A stretch of DNA of 64,000 nt. It comes from QYOJ01 sp964616825 (lineage in GTDB: Bacteria > Bacteroidota > Bacteroidia > Bacteroidales > FEN-979). Under the pieces are notes generated by a model that searched no databases, was not told where the DNA came from, and saw only the letters and a list, made by a program, of their open reading frames with translations. A program made the translations under genes and the position numbers. How positions within the stretch are numbered: position 1 is the stretch's first letter; every line of letters starts with the position of its first letter. The stretch lies in assembly GCA_964616825.1 (NCBI GenBank), contig CAZTSX010000008.1:65230-129229 (forward strand), given 5' to 3'. This document shows positions 17,401-26,219 of the stretch, in pieces.

Positions 17401-18894
17401 CTCAGGTTTTTTGCGTTGAGAGCACGTTACAACATTCGCTCAAATGTGATTAATGCTGAAGAGGTGAAGATTATCAAGGTTGCAGATGCAGCAATCTACC
17501 CTGATAGCGGAATCGTTCAAATCCAGAAGAACGCTGTGATGAGCGAGCTGACAAATGCCAATATTATTGCCAATACCTCCTCAAGGCATCATAATTTTTA
17601 TGATGCAAAAGTGAATGTGCTGGGAAGAAAAAAATATATGGGGTCCGGAACCTACGATTATTCGGATCGAAAAGGAGATCATCAGAAAATCTTCTTCAGC
17701 CGGATTTCGGTTGATACAACAGGCAATTCAGTGGGAAAAGGAACGATTCCAGGCACTTCCGATTTCATGTTGAACCCAGAGTTTGCTTTTGCAGGAAATG
17801 TGGAGATGAATGCTCCAGTCAGGGATCTGACCTTTACGGGGGCTTTCAAGCCGCAGACCGATTGCATGAACCTCGGAACCAACTGGGTGAAGTTTTCAGC
17901 CATCATCGATCCGAACAATGTTATATTGCCGGTTAGTGACCCAATCAAAAACCGTAACTCTGAGAAATTACTCCTCGGCATGGCTTACTCAAATACTGAA
18001 AACATGATCTATCCGGCCTTCTTCACTCCTCGAAGGAGTTTCAGTGATACAGTGATGATCTCCACAACCGGTATGATGACTTACAAGGTACCGTTAACAT
18101 CTTTCAGGACAGCTCCGGAAATAGATCCTGCTGCTCCTGGCAAGTCTGGGTCCGTTGTCACATTGAATAACTTCAATTGTCAGATGCATTCCGAAGGCAA
18201 GATAAATTTGAGCCTGAACTCCGGACCTCTTTTTATGGAGACATTTGGCAGTATGGACTACTATATTATTCCCGGCTCTACCAACTTCCGTTTGGGTATG
18301 ATCCTTGATTTTCCTTTTGAGGAGCAGGTGATGGAAAAGATTCGCGACCAGATGACAGCCACCAATCTGCCTGGGATTCAGCTCTTCAACACAGGTTTCA
18401 ATTTCATCTTGTCGGAACTGATCGAAGAGGATAAGCTGGAGAATCTGAAGTCGGAGCTTGAACTGGTAGGAAAATTCCGCAGGTTCCCCGATGAATTGGA
18501 CAAGACTATGATCATTGCCGATGTGAGGATGAGTTATGATACGATCAGACGGTCATTTATCTCAACCGGATCTATCGGGATCGCCACCATCAAAGATGAG
18601 ATTGTGAACCGGTATCTGAAAGGGAAGATCGAGATGACGAAGAAACGAAACGGAGATGAATTCACCTTCTACCTGGAGATTACTCCGAACGACTGGTTTT
18701 TCTTCAATTACCGGAATAATATCATGCAGTTTCTCTCGTCCGACCTGGATCTCAACGACAAGATAAAAGAAGCTCAGCTCAACCGTAAGGAATTTAAACG
18801 GCTGAATAAAATATGGAGAGGCTACAGGTATACCCTCTCTACCGGCAGAAAGAAGCGAGATTTTATAAGGCGTTTCGGGTTGGGAGAAGAATAA
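14398..18894 (+). CDS. Large exported protein of unknown function (1498 residues)
   Basis: The start overlaps the prmA stop by four bases. Residues 1-25 are a signal peptide ending in TLQAQQ. Residues about 30-130 are helical (LSQLFSFLSKNDQKIVEKVM). The remaining 1300 residues are beta-rich, with many Asp/Asn/Tyr-rich strands, and there is a charged helical C-terminus (LNDKIKEAQLNRKEFKRLNK). I recognise no catalytic motif and no T9SS sorting domain, so it is probably periplasmic or outer-membrane associated. I believe similar giant proteins occur in other Bacteroidetes, but cannot name the family. AsmA-like or LPS-transport-like roles are only guesses. Confidence 0.8.
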   Translation: MKRFTWLRYFFAICFVVSVFTLQAQQLRRFSGDSTKFISELSQLFSFLSKNDQKIVEKVMIPFLQKWESEQYSPSKKQIIYSVCNKMLKKRMRVFPDFYNYIYALNVFVDSHQPDQYFYDWSEIMESLAETKYSRHYLKFLEFSIHLFEEDMIYHSASTEWKLITPSYRFYNDSVPMVEVMPTDIICYSNRDSLTIYQTQGLYYPLETRWYGRGGRIDWRRAGLDPSKVYAVLSVYQIQMKFSKYEADSMLFFNKDYFSAPLPGRLIDKVQADVVEEKATYPRFYSYESLIGIRDVFNNVDYIGGFSMEGRKVIGFGLKNRDAEVIFKRDNLEFLTARSRRFIIRPDRINSGNASITIHHDKDSIYHPGLMMKYFDQTKELSLLKDERVAIISPWFDTWHNIEIYCEALYWKLNEPKINFEAMRGPGSTSKAMFESSNYYSLGRYERLQGIDVFNPLHVIKKYTERRNSREFTLNELIEYWRMPPAQVESQLILLSAQGFLIYDTDDKKAVVKDKLIHYVDASHGKTDYDEIIFSSEMDGESNAVLDLDNFDLKLKGVLGIYLSDSQHVYIEPRNHEIILKQNRDFVFSGKIEAGLFDFYASDCSFEYDKFRINLPAIDLLEFYAVSRKIDPKTGRYPMKKVQTALNDLSGFLLIDNPQNKAGLKNYPDYPIFTNKDTAHVNWDKPYIHQGVYDSENFYFDVLPFTMNSLDYIDTDSLQFNGQLVSAGIFPDITEPLKIRPDFSLGFEKQSDATGFPIYGGKGVFVAKVDLSNKGLIGEGQLNYLNSTSVSDNFIFYPDSMKTVAQGFVIREQMTGIQYPAVTADSVTEFWMPYQDSMSITSTTRDIAMFNHQSLFAGTLGLTPYGVRGAGTMYIEDAEMDSKGFNFQQHTFDAYIANFRIKSYDINELAISTKNYRTHFDFEERRGEFRSNLGISTMEFPVNRYICSMDRFDWMIDNDEIMLTNEENSKYTLPDNLSLSQLIDVGYTGTEFISIHPQQDSLRFFALRARYNIRSNVINAEEVKIIKVADAAIYPDSGIVQIQKNAVMSELTNANIIANTSSRHHNFYDAKVNVLGRKKYMGSGTYDYSDRKGDHQKIFFSRISVDTTGNSVGKGTIPGTSDFMLNPEFAFAGNVEMNAPVRDLTFTGAFKPQTDCMNLGTNWVKFSAIIDPNNVILPVSDPIKNRNSEKLLLGMAYSNTENMIYPAFFTPRRSFSDTVMISTTGMMTYKVPLTSFRTAPEIDPAAPGKSGSVVTLNNFNCQMHSEGKINLSLNSGPLFMETFGSMDYYIIPGSTNFRLGMILDFPFEEQVMEKIRDQMTATNLPGIQLFNTGFNFILSELIEEDKLENLKSELELVGKFRRFPDELDKTMIIADVRMSYDTIRRSFISTGSIGIATIKDEIVNRYLKGKIEMTKKRNGDEFTFYLEITPNDWFFFNYRNNIMQFLSSDLDLNDKIKEAQLNRKEFKRLNKIWRGYRYTLSTGRKKRDFIRRFGLGEE

Positions 18895-18911
18895 ATGTAT
18901 ATACCTTCATG

Positions 18912-18956
18912 CCTGATAAAAATCGTTAATCGTAAATCAAATTAATCGAAAATTGA
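18912..18956. repeat. Degenerate AATCGTA-type repeat
   Basis: A/T-rich degenerate 7-bp units related to TTAATCG, lying between the large exported protein and plsY. On the reverse strand they read as CGATTAA/CGATTTT, the family seen at 33072 and 3118. Confidence 0.5.
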
Positions 18957-19601
18957 ATGCTTTGGATTGAAATCACACTCATGATCATTGCCGCTTACCT
19001 GGTCGGGTCAATTCCAACTGCTGTGTGGGTAGGAAAGATTTTTTATGGCATTGATGTAAGGGAGCACGGAAGCGGCAATGCCGGCGCGACCAATACCGTG
19101 CGCGTACTGGGATACAAAGCAGGGATCCCTGTCATGCTTTTCGATATCTTTAAAGGGTGGTTCGTTGTTCAGGTAGTCGCCTGGCTCTCAATTCCGGGCC
19201 TAATCCCGAACGGAGTCACCTATGTCATGATCGGTTGTGCAATAGCAGCTGTCCTGGGCCACATCTTTCCTCTATACGCCGGTTTCCGTGGAGGGAAAGG
19301 GGTTGGCACCCTGGCAGGCGTTGGACTGGCTCTCTATCCGTTAGCGTTGTTGATCGTATTGGGTGTTTTTATTGTCATACTGGCAATCACACATTATGTC
19401 TCCCTCTCCTCAATTCTCGGCTCAATCTCATTCCCTTTTATCGTATATTTCATTACGGGGGAGAGGCATATAGCGCTTCTCGTACTAGCTATCCTTGTCG
19501 CTATTTTTGTTCCTCTTACGCATCGGCAAAATATCAAACGCTTGTTGAAGGGGAAAGAAAGCAAGTTTCAATTCCGCCGGAAGAAAGTTAATAAAGAGTA
19601 A
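18957..19601 (+). CDS. plsY: Acyl-phosphate:glycerol-3-phosphate acyltransferase
   Basis: The 214-residue membrane protein has five or so transmembrane helices and the PlsY motifs: GSGNAGATNTVRVLG (about residues 39-53), AGFRGGKGVGTLAG (about 103-116) and LTHRQNIKRLLKGKE near the end. It transfers acyl groups from acyl phosphate to glycerol-3-phosphate in the first step of phospholipid synthesis. The basic C-terminal tail is normal. dnaN follows on the same strand with its own promoter. Confidence 0.95.
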   Translation: MLWIEITLMIIAAYLVGSIPTAVWVGKIFYGIDVREHGSGNAGATNTVRVLGYKAGIPVMLFDIFKGWFVVQVVAWLSIPGLIPNGVTYVMIGCAIAAVLGHIFPLYAGFRGGKGVGTLAGVGLALYPLALLIVLGVFIVILAITHYVSLSSILGSISFPFIVYFITGERHIALLVLAILVAIFVPLTHRQNIKRLLKGKESKFQFRRKKVNKE

Positions 19602-19621
19602 AAACCCCTCCTTTGCATCTA

Positions 19622-19652
19622 TTGCTTATCCAAATTGAATATTGTATATTTG
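19622..19652 (+). promoter_or_regulatory. dnaN promoter
   Basis: TATATTTG (19645-19652) fits the -7 consensus TAnnTTTG, and TTG at 19622-19624 lies 20 bases upstream where a -33 box is expected. The dnaN ATG follows 24 bases later. Confidence 0.5.
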
Positions 19653-19676
19653 ACCCGATTTTAAAACTGTAAGGCT

Positions 19677-20801
19677 ATGAAGTTTATCATCTCGAGCTCA
19701 CTTCTGCTGAAGAATCTGCAGGCCATCATAGGTGTGATCAATACCAACAACACACTGCCTATTCTGGATGATTTTTTATTTGAACTAAAAGAGGAAGGAT
19801 TGAAGGTGACATCTTCAGATCTCGAGACTACAATGAGTGTAACGATCAAACCGGATCGCGCTGAAGAACCGGGTAGCGTTGCCATACCTGCCAAGATCCT
19901 GGTTGACACCCTGAAAACCTTTCCGGATATTCCTCTCTCCTTTGTCATTAACGAAACCAATCAGTTGGTTGAGATCTCCGCCGGTGAGGGGAAATATAAG
20001 CTATCAGGACACAAGAGTGATGAGTATCCCAGAACACCCCTGCTTGAAGAGACAACATCGATCGAGCTCCAATCGGAGATGCTGGCAGAAGCGATCAACA
20101 AAACACTGTTTGCCACGGGTAATGATGAATTGAGATTGGTTCTCTCGGGTATTTTTTGCGAACTCTCTCCAGATGATATCACCTTTGTAGCAACCGATGC
20201 TCACAAACTTGTGAGATATAAGCGTACAGATGCCAAATCGACAGATTCGGCTAACTTCATCCTGCCGAAGAAACCACTAAACCTGCTCAAGAACATCCTT
20301 GTTACCGAGGAGGTACCTGTAAAACTCGAATACAACAAAGCCAATGCCTTTTTCTCATTTAGTAACGTAGAACTGGTTTGCCGGTTGATTGATGGGAAAT
20401 ATCCCAATTATGAGGCGGTGATCCCAACCAATAATCCGAATAAGTTAACAATCGACAGGCTCTCTTTATTGACATCAATCCGGCGGGTTTCAATTTTTGC
20501 AAACCAATCAACTCATCAGATCCGTTTTAAGATCTCCGGCAAAGAACTGGTGCTCTCCGCAGAGGATATCGATTTCTCGAATGAGGCCAAGGAAAGGCTT
20601 ACCTGTGCATACGAGGGAGATGACATGGAAATAGGTTTCAACTCCAAATTTATGGTGGAGATGCTGAATAACACCGAAACAGCGGAGGTTTTGATCGAGA
20701 TGTCTGCATCTAACCGGGCCGGCATTCTCCTGCCCGTGGGTAATGAAAATAAAGATGAAGAAATATTGATGCTGGTTATGCCCGTCATGCTGGCAAAGTA
20801 G
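19677..20801 (+). CDS. dnaN: DNA polymerase III beta sliding clamp
   Basis: The 374-residue protein has the three repeated clamp domains. Typical segments are LPILDDFLFELKEEGL, TDAHKLVRYKR, NYEAVIPTNNPNKL and the C-terminal LMLVMPVML, which corresponds to the conserved MPMRL-type end of the clamp. It forms the ring that tethers polymerase to DNA. Not near the origin genes dnaA or recF in this window. A strong bidirectional hairpin follows the stop. Confidence 0.96.
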   Translation: MKFIISSSLLLKNLQAIIGVINTNNTLPILDDFLFELKEEGLKVTSSDLETTMSVTIKPDRAEEPGSVAIPAKILVDTLKTFPDIPLSFVINETNQLVEISAGEGKYKLSGHKSDEYPRTPLLEETTSIELQSEMLAEAINKTLFATGNDELRLVLSGIFCELSPDDITFVATDAHKLVRYKRTDAKSTDSANFILPKKPLNLLKNILVTEEVPVKLEYNKANAFFSFSNVELVCRLIDGKYPNYEAVIPTNNPNKLTIDRLSLLTSIRRVSIFANQSTHQIRFKISGKELVLSAEDIDFSNEAKERLTCAYEGDDMEIGFNSKFMVEMLNNTETAEVLIEMSASNRAGILLPVGNENKDEEILMLVMPVMLAK

Positions 20802-20812
20802 GGACAATCCAT

Positions 20813-20837
20813 GTAAGGGCGACCGGTTCGGTCGCCC
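20813..20837. repeat. REP-like palindrome, degenerate copy
   Basis: GTAAGGGCGACCGG followed by its near inverse complement. It is the same palindrome found in and beside the transposase gene at 36133-36161 and 36713-36741, with the last arm eroded into a run of nine C. Confidence 0.7.
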
Positions 20838-20842
20838 CCCCC

Positions 20843-20886
20843 CAAAAAAAAGTAAGGGCAATCGAAACGGCTGCCCTTACTTTTTT
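20843..20886. terminator. Bidirectional terminator between dnaN and the cold-shock gene
   Basis: An 11-bp perfect stem (20850-20860 with 20872-20882, core AAGTAAGGGCA) and an 11-base loop, with an A-run on the left and a T-run on the right. It can end transcription from both convergent genes. Confidence 0.85.
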
Positions 20887-20905
20887 GCATCAATCGTAGT
20901 AAATA

Positions 20906-21097
20906 CTATGCTTTCTTTACATTGATTGCTTTTTTGCCGCGTTGGTCCTCTGTAATATCAAACACAACATCGTCATTTTCTTGAATTTTGTCGATGACCC
21001 CGCTTACATGAACAAAGAGGTCCTTTTGACTTTCGTCATCAATGATGAAACCAAAACCTTTTCTCTCATTGAAAAATTTAACTTTACCTGTTGACAT
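20906..21097 (-). CDS. Cold-shock domain protein (CspA family)
   Basis: The 63-residue protein shows both RNA-binding motifs, KGFGFI (RNP1) and DLFVHVSG (RNP2), in a single OB fold. It binds single-stranded RNA or DNA as a chaperone. The tail QRGKKAINVKKA is typical for Bacteroidetes Csps. It is monocistronic, with a terminator downstream and about 75 bases of A/T-rich leader. Confidence 0.95.
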   Translation of the reverse strand: MSTGKVKFFNERKGFGFIIDDESQKDLFVHVSGVIDKIQENDDVVFDITEDQRGKKAINVKKA

Positions 21098-21174
21098 AAT
21101 AGTATTTAATTAAAAATTAGATGGGCGCGAAGATACAAATAAATTTCACAACCAGAAAATTACGCAAATAAAAT

Positions 21175-23463
21175 TCATTTTTGTTTATTCGCAAGTTGTG
21201 CGTCAGCCACTGCAATGGTAGTCATATGAACGACTTCACGTACACTGCATTCCAGTGGAACTACATGGATAGGCTTGTTGATTCCCATAAGAATAGGACC
21301 AATCACTTCAGTGCCGCCAATTTCCTGCATGATTTTATAGGCGGCATTCCCAGAGCTTAAATTTGAAAATATCAATGTATTCACGTCGTGATCGGCAATT
21401 TTTGAGAAAGAAAACTTCGATTTGAGCAAGTCCTTGTTTAATGCAAAGTTTGCTTGCATCTCCCCATCAACCAGTAAATCTGGATAATTTTGATGCAAAT
21501 ATTGTGTGGCTTGTCGAGCTCTGGCCGGCCCAAGCGTATGTTCTGAGATTTTGATCGAGCCAAAGTTAGAAAAGGAAACCATTGCAATAACCGGTTCTAT
21601 ATTAAACGAACGAATCGCATCTGCAGTCAATAATGCAGTTTCTGCTAGCGTTTTCCAATCAGGATCCAGGTTGACAGTGGTATCGGCAAAGAAATAAGGT
21701 CCTTTTTTGGTAAACACGACATACATACCTGCAATACGGTTTAATTTTGGCCTTGGGCCGATGAGTCTCAAGGCAGGCCTCATTACAGCTCCGTATTCAC
21801 TGGTAATGCCCGAGACCATGGCATCGGCCTGACTGGTTTCGACCATCATGATCCCGAAATAGTTCCTGTCGAAGGTCAATTCATAAGCTTCATCTTTGGT
21901 AATTCCTTTCCGTTGCCTTTTTTTCCAGATCAACTCCGCAAATTGGTTTCGGTTCTCTTCAACCTCCTTGCTTCTCGGATCAATAATCGGAACGCCATTG
22001 AGATCCAGGTTATTTTCAGCGATCAGTTGCTTAATCTGTTCCGCATCACCCAGGAGAATTGGCTTGGCAATCCCTTCGTGATATACCTCGTTAGCAGCTT
22101 TCAGGATTTTCAGGTTATTACCTTCGGGGTAAACGATCCTTTTGGGATCCATCTTTGCTTTCTGGGTAACAACACGTAACAGCTGATTTTCCATACCCAG
22201 ACGCTGGCTCAACTCAGATTTATATGCATCCCAATTCTTGATTGGCTTCCGGGCAACACCGGAATCCATGGCCGCTTTGGCCACGGCAGGCGCTACGGTT
22301 GTAATTAGCCTGAGATCCAATGGTTTAGGGATAAAATACTCCCGACCATAGACCAGATTCTTGACATTATAGGCTTCACTTACATACTCGGGGACATCCT
22401 CCTTGGCCAGTTCTGCCAGGGCATATACGGCAGCGGTCTTCATCTCTTCGTTGATGCAGGTAGCTCTGACATCGAGTGCACCCCTGAAGATAAAAGGGAA
22501 TCCCAGAACATTGTTGACCTGGTTTGGGTAATCGGACCGTCCTGTGGCCATCATCACATCTGGCCGTGCTTCCATCGCGTCATCATAAGTAATCTCAGGA
22601 TCAGGATTGGCCATGGCAAATACAATTGGATTCTTCGCCATAGAACGGATCATCTCTTTGGAAACCACATTTTTAATGGATAAACCTATAAACACATCAG
22701 CTCCCTCCATGGCCTCTTCCAATGTGTGGATGTCACGATCGGTCGCAAAGAGCTGTTTGTATTTATTCAGGTTCGTTCGATCCTTGTGTAACACCCCTTT
22801 GGTATCGAGCATCACAATGTTTTCCTTTTTGGCACCGATAGATTCGAGCAGTTTGGTGCAAGCGATGGCAGATGCACCGGCACCATTTACTACTATCTTG
22901 ACATCTTCCTTCTTTTTTCCTGCAATCTCCAGTGCATTGATCCAGCCAGCTGCCGTTATAATGGCCGTTCCGTGCTGGTCATCATGCATGATAGGGATCT
23001 GCAGCTCTTTTTTCAGGCGCTCTTCAATTTCAAAACATTCAGGTGCTTTAATGTCTTCCAGATTTATCCCTCCAAACGTAGGCGATATTTGTTTTACAGT
23101 TTCAACAAATTTGTCGACCTCTTTGGTTTCGATCTCAATATCAAACACATCAATATCCGCAAAAATTTTGAACAACAAACCTTTCCCCTCCATAACTGGC
23201 TTCCCGGCCTCCGCACCGATATCACCCAATCCCAGAACGGCTGTTCCGTTAGAAATGACTGATACTAAATTTCCTTTTGAAGTGTATTTGTTAACATCCT
23301 CTGGCGTATTCTCAATCTCCAGGCAGGGAAAAGCAACTCCCGGAGAGTAGGCAAGTGATAGATCTCGTTGAGTTCTGTGTGGTTTTGTAGGAATAACTTC
23401 CACTTTTCCGGGACGACCTTTAGAATGATACTTTAACGCATCTGCTTTTGTAATTTTTTCCAT
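21175..23463 (-). CDS. maeB: NADP-dependent malic enzyme with phosphotransacetylase-like domain
   Basis: Starting at the ATG at 23463 the protein is 762 residues, close to the usual MaeB length. The N-terminal 420 residues are malic enzyme (YSPGVAFPCLEI, MHDDQHGTAIITAAG, the NAD(P) site VNGAGASAIACTKLL). The C-terminal 330 residues are a phosphotransacetylase-like domain (IVYPEGNN, FADTTVNLDPDW) that is regulatory in the family. It decarboxylates malate to pyruvate and yields NADPH. The alternative start 11 codons upstream adds a hydrophobic stub not seen in the family. Confidence 0.95.
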   Translation of the reverse strand: MEKITKADALKYHSKGRPGKVEVIPTKPHRTQRDLSLAYSPGVAFPCLEIENTPEDVNKYTSKGNLVSVISNGTAVLGLGDIGAEAGKPVMEGKGLLFKIFADIDVFDIEIETKEVDKFVETVKQISPTFGGINLEDIKAPECFEIEERLKKELQIPIMHDDQHGTAIITAAGWINALEIAGKKKEDVKIVVNGAGASAIACTKLLESIGAKKENIVMLDTKGVLHKDRTNLNKYKQLFATDRDIHTLEEAMEGADVFIGLSIKNVVSKEMIRSMAKNPIVFAMANPDPEITYDDAMEARPDVMMATGRSDYPNQVNNVLGFPFIFRGALDVRATCINEEMKTAAVYALAELAKEDVPEYVSEAYNVKNLVYGREYFIPKPLDLRLITTVAPAVAKAAMDSGVARKPIKNWDAYKSELSQRLGMENQLLRVVTQKAKMDPKRIVYPEGNNLKILKAANEVYHEGIAKPILLGDAEQIKQLIAENNLDLNGVPIIDPRSKEVEENRNQFAELIWKKRQRKGITKDEAYELTFDRNYFGIMMVETSQADAMVSGITSEYGAVMRPALRLIGPRPKLNRIAGMYVVFTKKGPYFFADTTVNLDPDWKTLAETALLTADAIRSFNIEPVIAMVSFSNFGSIKISEHTLGPARARQATQYLHQNYPDLLVDGEMQANFALNKDLLKSKFSFSKIADHDVNTLIFSNLSSGNAAYKIMQEIGGTEVIGPILMGINKPIHVVPLECSVREVVHMTTIAVADAQLANKQK

Positions 23464-23755
23464 GGCTATTTTTAGTTTAATATTTTCAGGGAACAATAAT
23501 CAAAATACACTTGACCAGCAATTTGCTTTTTTTTCTTTACCGTTTCAGGTATATAGCTATAATGAAGATGAAATTGTGTAAAGTGGGTTTCCCTTTAAGT
23601 TCTATCGATTGTTGATTTTCATCACGCAAAATTCGCTGCAAATCTAAGAATTAAATAGATGCCTCTTGTAACCTTTTATGAAAAAATCGTAGCTTCGCAC
23701 CAAACAACTGTTTTGTTTTGCAGAGCCTGTAGAGAAGACATTAAGAGAAGAAATT
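23464..23755. other. Intergenic region between maeB and the KamA-like gene
   Basis: About 290 A/T-rich bases between divergent genes. I see no ORF, strong hairpin or repeat; it must hold the two promoters, but no convincing -33/-7 pair could be assigned. Confidence 0.5.
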
Positions 23756-25573
23756 ATGACAAAGAAAAAGCCAGTACTCGTTGAACTCGGGAAAGAGGAA
23801 CTCCTGGAGAAGATGTGGGCGGCAGACCCGGTTATTAAACAGATGTTGATCAACTCGGAAAACCTGGAAAAAGCCCGGGATCATTTCTTTATCTACCTGA
23901 ACGAACTGGAGAGAAGTTACTTCGATATCTATACCGATAAGCCTTACCTGGGGATGCACCCGGTTGAGAAAAACATAGCCAAAGAGTGTATTCGCGTGTT
24001 GAAAAATGTAATCCGGACAGAAAATGAAGTGTTGACCAAGGGATCGGCATTAAAACATCTGTACAAGATTGCCAATAAAAGAAAAGGAGCCTTTAATTCG
24101 GTGGAACCAGGATTTCTCTCCGAATTCCTCTATCTCTTTCGTGGAATCCACGGAGATCTTAAATTACCTGAGAAGGTTGACTTGTTGGAGGCCAATGGCA
24201 GAAAAGCCGGTGAAGAGAGATCCCGGCAGCTTGATAAATATTCCGGTTTCCTGATGAAATACTACAAGAGGATGAGAAGCGGCCTGGATCAGAGTGCGAT
24301 CAGGTACCAGCAGAAAATGAAGCATAAGATCCTGAACTATTTTCAAGCAACAGAAGAGGATTGGAAGGATTATCAATGGCATCTGAAGCATGTGATAAAG
24401 GATCTCAAAACCCTACAATCATTGGTAACGCTTGATTCTGAAGAGATCGAAGGGCTAAAACTGGCGATCCAGTTTAATATCCCCTTCCATATTACTCCTT
24501 TCTACCTCTCCCTGTTCAGTCAAAGTGGACGTTCCCGGTATGATAGGGGAATCCGTGCGATGGTCATGCCGAGTGTAACCTATTGTCACAATGTCAATGA
24601 GAATCGCCTGAAGAAAACTGATATGGATTTTATGGGTGAAAAATCTACAAGCCCGATTGATGCTGTCACCAGGCGCTATCCTCAGATCGTAATCCTGAAA
24701 CCTTTTGACACCTGTCCGCAGATCTGTGTCTATTGTCAGCGGAACTGGGAGATCAAAAATATCAATGAAGCTACAGTTACCAGGTCAAAGATCAACAAAG
24801 CAATTAAATGGATAAAAAATGATCCCTATGTGACCGAAGTACTCATCACCGGAGGAGATCCCCTTACGTTGAAAAATGAAACGATCCTGGAGATCGTGAA
24901 AGCGGTAGCTGCCATCGACCATGTGGAACGAATTCGAATTGGAACACGTACATTGATCACGCTTCCCTTCCGCTGGGATCAGGAGTTGATTGACACGCTG
25001 GCAAAATTCAATGAATACGGACGCCGGGAAGTATGTATCATCACCCATTTCGAGTATGCCATGGAGATCACACCCGATATCCTTGAGGTGATTGGCCGGA
25101 TCCGGAAAGCGGGAATGAGCATATACAACCAGGAGGTCTTTACCTATTACAATAGTAAGAAGTTTGAGACTGCATTCCTTCGACGGATGATGAAATTGTC
25201 GGGTGTTGACCCATACTACACCTTCAACACCAAAGGGAAAGCCGAGACAATTGATTTCCGTGTCCCTATGGCCAGGATTCAGCAGGAGAGGAAAGAGGAA
25301 GCACGCTTACAATCAGGTATCGTCCGGACAGATGAACCGGTTTTCAATGTTCCCAAACTGGGCAAAACGCATCTCCGGGCCTGGCAGGATCATGAACCGG
25401 TGATGATTAAGCATTCAGGTGAACGAATCTATCGATTCTACCCCTGGGAGTCGAGGATTGCTATTGTCGACGATTACTTGTATACCGATATCCCCATCTA
25501 CGACTACCTGAAACGTTTGCACGAAGATGGGGAAGATATCAGAAAATACCGATCAATCTGGTACTACTTCTAA
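23756..25573 (+). CDS. KamA-family radical SAM protein (lysine 2,3-aminomutase-like)
   Basis: The protein is 605 residues. The radical SAM Cys motif CPQICVYC gives C320, C324 and C327, followed by QRNWEI. VLITGGDPLTL (SAM-binding GGDP) and IRIGTRTLITLPFRW are typical of KamA. The PLP-binding lysine should lie in the C-terminal part, but I cannot assign it with certainty. True lysine 2,3-aminomutases are about 420 residues; here some 180 residues of helical sequence precede the shared core. The family moves amino groups from alpha to beta carbon; the substrate is open (lysine or glutamate). The gene is alone between divergent and unrelated neighbours. Confidence 0.82.
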   Translation: MTKKKPVLVELGKEELLEKMWAADPVIKQMLINSENLEKARDHFFIYLNELERSYFDIYTDKPYLGMHPVEKNIAKECIRVLKNVIRTENEVLTKGSALKHLYKIANKRKGAFNSVEPGFLSEFLYLFRGIHGDLKLPEKVDLLEANGRKAGEERSRQLDKYSGFLMKYYKRMRSGLDQSAIRYQQKMKHKILNYFQATEEDWKDYQWHLKHVIKDLKTLQSLVTLDSEEIEGLKLAIQFNIPFHITPFYLSLFSQSGRSRYDRGIRAMVMPSVTYCHNVNENRLKKTDMDFMGEKSTSPIDAVTRRYPQIVILKPFDTCPQICVYCQRNWEIKNINEATVTRSKINKAIKWIKNDPYVTEVLITGGDPLTLKNETILEIVKAVAAIDHVERIRIGTRTLITLPFRWDQELIDTLAKFNEYGRREVCIITHFEYAMEITPDILEVIGRIRKAGMSIYNQEVFTYYNSKKFETAFLRRMMKLSGVDPYYTFNTKGKAETIDFRVPMARIQQERKEEARLQSGIVRTDEPVFNVPKLGKTHLRAWQDHEPVMIKHSGERIYRFYPWESRIAIVDDYLYTDIPIYDYLKRLHEDGEDIRKYRSIWYYF

Positions 25574-25599
25574 AATATTCCCTCTCCGCAAGTTTTTTA

Positions 25600-25607
25600 T
25601 ATATTTG
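25600..25607 (+). promoter_or_regulatory. Candidate -7 box of the heavy-metal locus
   Basis: TATATTTG fits TAnnTTTG, 27 bases before the first gene of the metal-resistance cluster. A -33 TTTG is not evident, as may be expected for an activator-dependent promoter. Confidence 0.35.
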
Positions 25608-25634
25608 TAGTCTTATTATTAGAATTTTTTTCTA

Positions 25635-26102
25635 ATGCAGAACCAGATTAGACAATTCAGTATCATGATTTTCGCAGCCGTAGTACTTTTCAGCACCACT
25701 GGTGTCACTATTTATCATCATATTTGCGGCTGTCCCTCTCCCATGATCCGGACTACTCAGATATCTGATCAAGGCAACTCGTGTTGCCATGTTCCTGAAA
25801 TGCCGGTATGTTGTGAAGAGGGAGATCATTCAACATGTAACACTGAAGATTCCAGCGATTGCACCAACGAGATGACCTATTTCAAGTCCCCCATTATCTC
25901 TACAATACCTGCTCAGGAACTTTCCCTTTCGGTATTTTCTTTTGAGATACCGGATACCCGGATGCCGGATGCCGGATTAATTGAGGAATCGCTTTGTGAT
26001 AAATCCCTTATTCATTCCTGTGTGTTGCCTCCACGAGCGGGTAGACCGCTTTTCATTTTTCTTCAGCAAATTAAAATTCCTTCCCCGGAAGATCATTGTT
26101 AA
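25635..26102 (+). CDS. Cys/His-rich exported protein, HYC_CC_PP family
   Basis: A 155-residue protein with an N-terminal hydrophobic segment (IMIFAAVVLFSTTGVT), then YHHICGC, SCCHVPE and CCEEGDH clusters, and a C-terminal PPRAGRPLFIFLQQIKI. This matches the HYC_CC_PP family, which in Bacteroidetes precedes copper/silver RND efflux genes, and it does so here. The metal ligands suggest periplasmic metal binding or sensing; no direct evidence is available. Residues about 104-116 (EIPDTRMPDAGLI) are encoded by a CCGGATG 7-bp repeat at 25946-25979. Confidence 0.75.
   Translation: MQNQIRQFSIMIFAAVVLFSTTGVTIYHHICGCPSPMIRTTQISDQGNSCCHVPEMPVCCEEGDHSTCNTEDSSDCTNEMTYFKSPIISTIPAQELSLSVFSFEIPDTRMPDAGLIEESLCDKSLIHSCVLPPRAGRPLFIFLQQIKIPSPEDHC
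25946..25979. repeat. 7-bp tandem repeat (CCGGATG) inside the HYC_CC_PP gene
   Basis: About four to five copies of CCGGATG/ACCGGAT in frame. The same unit occurs inside the GT9 gene at 2942-2976. Confidence 0.8.
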
Positions 26103-26219
26103 AACTTTCTCCAAAATTTTACGGAGATAGCTCCTTCATGCCCGTTGTAATATCTTTGGGTGGCTGAGTGATTCATTTATTGAATATATATATAGCAATC
26201 CATTTAAAATCAAATAATT

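Noticed and set aside
22607..23350. A 247-codon ORF on the plus strand opposite maeB
   Set aside because: It is the antisense shadow of the malic-enzyme domain; composition (Ser/Ile-rich, no family motif) and complete overlap with a certain gene rule it out.
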